Shown here piece after piece: positions 13,509 to 16,116 of a stretch of DNA of 16,116 nt (position 1 is its first letter; each line of letters begins with the position of its first letter). Source of the DNA: Candidatus Solibacter sp. GTDB lineage: Bacteria; Acidobacteriota; Terriglobia; Bryobacterales; Bryobacteraceae. A model generated the notes under the pieces. The model worked only from the letters and a program-made list of their open reading frames with translations. It was not told the DNA's origin and ran no database searches. The DNA is taken from the NCBI GenBank assembly GCA_017883345.1, contig JADGNT010000020.1, positions 1 through 16,116 of the forward strand. The letters run 5' to 3'. The position numbers and the translations under genes were made by a program.

Positions 13509-16116
13509 TCATGGTTTCCAGTCGTGGCTGGCGGCCTTGACGCGCTGGTAGTTCGCATCCAGTTCCGGCTGGAGCAGAATCAGCGCGGCCAGGCGGCGGG
13601 CGATGTGGGTGACTTCGCGGGCTTCATCGGTGGTTAGCGCGCGGCCCAGCAAACGGTGCTCGCGGTAGCTCAGCCATTTCTTCAGCACCTGATAACCGCC
13701 GATGGTGTAGTCCCAGACCTTCTCCGGCACGTTTCGCCAATAGGCCGTGTTGTTGAGGTAAATGTCGTGTGTGGTCTTGCCCAGCAAGTCGAGCAAGGTC
13801 TTTTCGAGTTCTTCTTCCGTCCGATAGCCGCGCGTGAGCAGCTTGCCTTTGCCGGGCATGGTGACGCCTTCTTTGCCCGCGTGGCCCCAGCCGGCGGTGA
13901 TACCGAAATCCGGCGAAGTAGTGGAGTGCAGTTCCGCCACTGCCTTCAACTCCGGTCGCAGCTTCCCGCCGGTCACGCCGGGGACGGGCATTTCCGTGTC
14001 CAGCAGCGCCGCCACCTGCCGGCCCAATTCCGCCGACGCAAGCAGCCCGGCCTTCGAAACGGGCAGCGGGATGCGCGGCCAGTCCTGCCGCACGCCGTCT
14101 GCATTCTCAGCGAGATACGCGGGAGCATAACCGATGGCCAGCGCGTGGAGCCAAATGAGTGCGGCGGTGTCCGCGTCAGCGTCGGGATTCTGGATGCCCA
14201 ACTTGGCGAGATAAGCGCGGGCGGCGGGCGAAAGGTTGGCGGTGGTGGTGCCTCCGCCCGTCTCGTACGCGGGCGCGGCTTCTTCAAGAATGCTGCCGAA
14301 CTCGCCGTTGCCGTCGTCTTTCCTGTTCGGCTTGGCGGGCGCGACGGCGCGGAGCCGGAAGGGGATGGCGACGGCGTTCGGGCGCAGCAAATGGTAATCG
14401 GGCAATGCGCTCGTCACGAAAACGGGCACTTGCTCATTCGGCCGTTCAGCGAACATCCGGGTCACAAAGAACTTGTTCCCCTTCCAATGCTGTGCTGCGA
14501 GCGCCGGGCGCGGCCTATTCCACAAGGGGCACGTGGTCGAGTGGTAAGCCCAACGGAGGTCAAAGGGGTAAAGAGCGTAATGGACAATATGAACGGCGCT
14601 GTAACGCTCGGTCTCCAACAATTTCTTTCGAGCGGCTTTGGCCACAAAGCACCCGCCGTCAGCCGTCGGCCCGGCCTCGGTCCGTTTGAGTTCATCCCAT
14701 TCTATGGACTGGTCGAAGTAAGCAACCATCCTGCGCCCAAGCGTCTCCTGATCCATTGCCATTAAGGTCCCATGTCTCATTTCCTGGAGGCCGCTGATCG
14801 GAGCTTCTCCGGCCAGTTCGACGGCCTTGGGCCAGTTCAGGTAGTCCCCGGCCACGCGCGAGGGCCGGAACGAAAACCGATTTGCTTCGCTCGGCCTGGC
14901 GGCAACGTATTCCTTCGCAAACTTCGTGACCTTGAGGCTCTCCACCAAGTCTTCTCGCTTGGTTGTTCCCCAGAAATCGCGGTAACGAACCATCGGCGCT
15001 TTGCCATGGGCCGGCTTTCGGCAAAACAGCCCGATTGCGGTCCCTACTCGGATGCCTTCTCGGTTCGTATCCGTCGAGAAGACTGATGGGTCGGGCCTGC
15101 CCTCTGGCGTAAGCTTGCCGGTTTCCCGACTGTCACCGTTGAGGCAGTCGAACCAAAGCGTGTCAAACTCCTTCAGGAACCTCTGCCGCATCACCACGAA
15201 TGAAGGATCAGACAGGTAGGAAAAGTTCGAGATCAAGCACACAATGCCCTGGCCCGTTCTCTCCGCGATCTTTCGTTCGGCGATTCGGAAGAAGCGCACG
15301 TAAAGGTCATCCAAGTTGAACTTCTTGATGCCCCAGTCGGCACTCAACCCTTGCTTGTATGGCTCCACTAAACCCTGCTCCTCTTCCGGGCTGATGCCGG
15401 CGTAAGCGTTGTAGGGCGGATTGCCGAGGATGACGAGAATCTTCTTTTCCTGCTTCACTTTGCCTGCGCCTACGCGCTCGGCTTCCAATTCCGGCCAGTT
15501 TTTCAGTTGTGGATTCGCGCCGGTGAAATCCCACCCTGTAAGCGAATTGGTCAGGAAAATGCCGGCGCGCTCGCCTTTGGCATCGTCCAGCGGCACGCCG
15601 AGGCTTTGCAGCAGGAGACCCATCTGCAAATGCGCCACAACAAACGGCGCGGGCATCAGCTCGAAGCCATAGACCCGATTCATCGCCGCCTCTTTGGCTT
15701 CCACGATGGACAGCACGCCTTCGCACTTCTCTTCCTGGATCGTCTGCACGATGCGGCGTATCACTTGGACGAGATACGCAGCGGTGCCGCAACAGAAATC
15801 GAGCACGAAGACGCGCGGGTCGGCAAGGCCGTCGGGAATGTCCAGTTCCTCCCGCAGCACCTTGTCCACCCGCTCAACCTGGTACTCCACAATCTCCGGC
15901 GGCGTGAACCACACGCCGAGCTCTTTACGGAGTTCAGGATCGAAGGCTTCAAGGAACGGCTCGTAGAAATACTGGACGGCGTGCGTCTCCAGGAACTTCT
16001 CGAAGAACACGGGCCGCTCCACGCGGTTGAGCGCGGCGGCGGTCCAGTCCAGCACTTCCACCAGGCCGAGCGGGCCGAGCTTGGTGGGCGTGGCGACCTG
16101 CTCGAAGAGGGCCTTG
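13509..16116 (-). CDS. Type ISP-like restriction-modification enzyme / N6-adenine DNA methyltransferase (5' end beyond window)
   Basis: The frame is open from the right edge (first full codon at 16115) to TGA 13509-13511, giving 868 visible residues; the N terminus is missing. GTG 16061 lies in the middle of conserved sequence (KALFEQVATPTKLGPLGLVE precedes it), so it is not the start. The SAM-binding motif I is VLDFCCGTAAYLV (15806-15768), followed by YGFELMPAPFVVAHLQMGLL. The catalytic motif IV is LGNPPYNAY with NPPY at 15422-15411, the signature of N6-adenine (gamma-class) methyltransferases. The C-terminal portion, ending in VWDYTIGGYQVLKKWLSYREHR, resembles the specificity domain of type ISP/LlaBIII-like enzymes. 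Whether it also cuts DNA depends on nuclease and helicase domains that would lie upstream, outside the window. Codon use in the middle, about 14550-15400, looks less GC-rich than the flanks. Confidence 0.88.
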   Translation of the reverse strand, partial: KALFEQVATPTKLGPLGLVEVLDWTAAALNRVERPVFFEKFLETHAVQYFYEPFLEAFDPELRKELGVWFTPPEIVEYQVERVDKVLREELDIPDGLADPRVFVLDFCCGTAAYLVQVIRRIVQTIQEEKCEGVLSIVEAKEAAMNRVYGFELMPAPFVVAHLQMGLLLQSLGVPLDDAKGERAGIFLTNSLTGWDFTGANPQLKNWPELEAERVGAGKVKQEKKILVILGNPPYNAYAGISPEEEQGLVEPYKQGLSADWGIKKFNLDDLYVRFFRIAERKIAERTGQGIVCLISNFSYLSDPSFVVMRQRFLKEFDTLWFDCLNGDSRETGKLTPEGRPDPSVFSTDTNREGIRVGTAIGLFCRKPAHGKAPMVRYRDFWGTTKREDLVESLKVTKFAKEYVAARPSEANRFSFRPSRVAGDYLNWPKAVELAGEAPISGLQEMRHGTLMAMDQETLGRRMVAYFDQSIEWDELKRTEAGPTADGGCFVAKAARKKLLETERYSAVHIVHYALYPFDLRWAYHSTTCPLWNRPRPALAAQHWKGNKFFVTRMFAERPNEQVPVFVTSALPDYHLLRPNAVAIPFRLRAVAPAKPNRKDDGNGEFGSILEEAAPAYETGGGTTTANLSPAARAYLAKLGIQNPDADADTAALIWLHALAIGYAPAYLAENADGVRQDWPRIPLPVSKAGLLASAELGRQVAALLDTEMPVPGVTGGKLRPELKAVAELHSTTSPDFGITAGWGHAGKEGVTMPGKGKLLTRGYRTEEELEKTLLDLLGKTTHDIYLNNTAYWRNVPEKVWDYTIGGYQVLKKWLSYREHRLLGRALTTDEAREVTHIARRLAALILLQPELDANYQRVKAASHDWKP

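Noticed and set aside
13656..14765. 369-codon plus-strand frame opposite the R-M gene
   Set aside because: It is antisense to the conserved methyltransferase/specificity region, and the composition is typical of a shadow frame.

Overview
This window is a GC-rich bacterial chromosome segment. The MdtABC-type pump, outer-membrane factor and lipobox indicate a Gram-negative (diderm) cell. Short 7-8 bp tandem repeats at gene ends (AAGTCCG units encoding KSEVRSPKSE, ACGCAAAG units, AATCACC units) and a perfect AGGAGCGCAGCC-type inverted repeat resemble, from memory, the dispersed repeats common in Verrucomicrobiota such as the Pedosphaera/Limisphaerales group. That lineage call is an inference; no rRNA or other phylogenetic marker is present.

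Positions 1-10701 (minus strand) hold one apparent seven-gene operon. In transcription order these are an ECF sigma factor, a 98-residue single-TM protein (putative anti-sigma factor), a 134-residue membrane-anchored LTxxQ (Spy/CpxP/CnrX-like) protein, an MdtA-like periplasmic adaptor, two different RND pump subunits (MdtB-like and MdtC-like), and a NodT-type outer-membrane lipoprotein whose last few codons lie beyond the left edge. Spacing is tight: a 4-bp ATGA overlap and gaps of about 13-22 bp. The one exception is a 216-bp gap between the two pump genes that carries a 26-bp inverted repeat. The layout suggests that an envelope signal releases the sigma factor, which then drives synthesis of a complete tripartite drug/metabolite efflux pump.

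Positions 10702-10959 are a 258-bp divergent intergenic region. Positions 10960-12684 (plus strand) encode an NAD-type malic enzyme with its catalytic and metal-binding residues intact, unrelated in function to the efflux operon. It converges on a minus-strand GntR/HutC (UTRA) regulator at 12757-13482. Upstream of that regulator, and separated by only 26 bp, is the 3' 2.6 kb of a large adenine-specific methyltransferase / type ISP-like restriction-modification enzyme (13509 to the right edge), whose N terminus lies outside the window.

The most interesting item is the CnrYXH-like sigma / membrane protein / LTxxQ trio joined directly to an Mdt-type (hydrophobe/drug class, not heavy-metal class) RND operon, together with the repeat elements placed at decisive points in it: at the start codon of the outer-membrane gene, at the ribosome-binding region of the putative anti-sigma gene, and between the two pump subunits. 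No tRNA, rRNA, CRISPR array, insertion sequence or integrase was seen.
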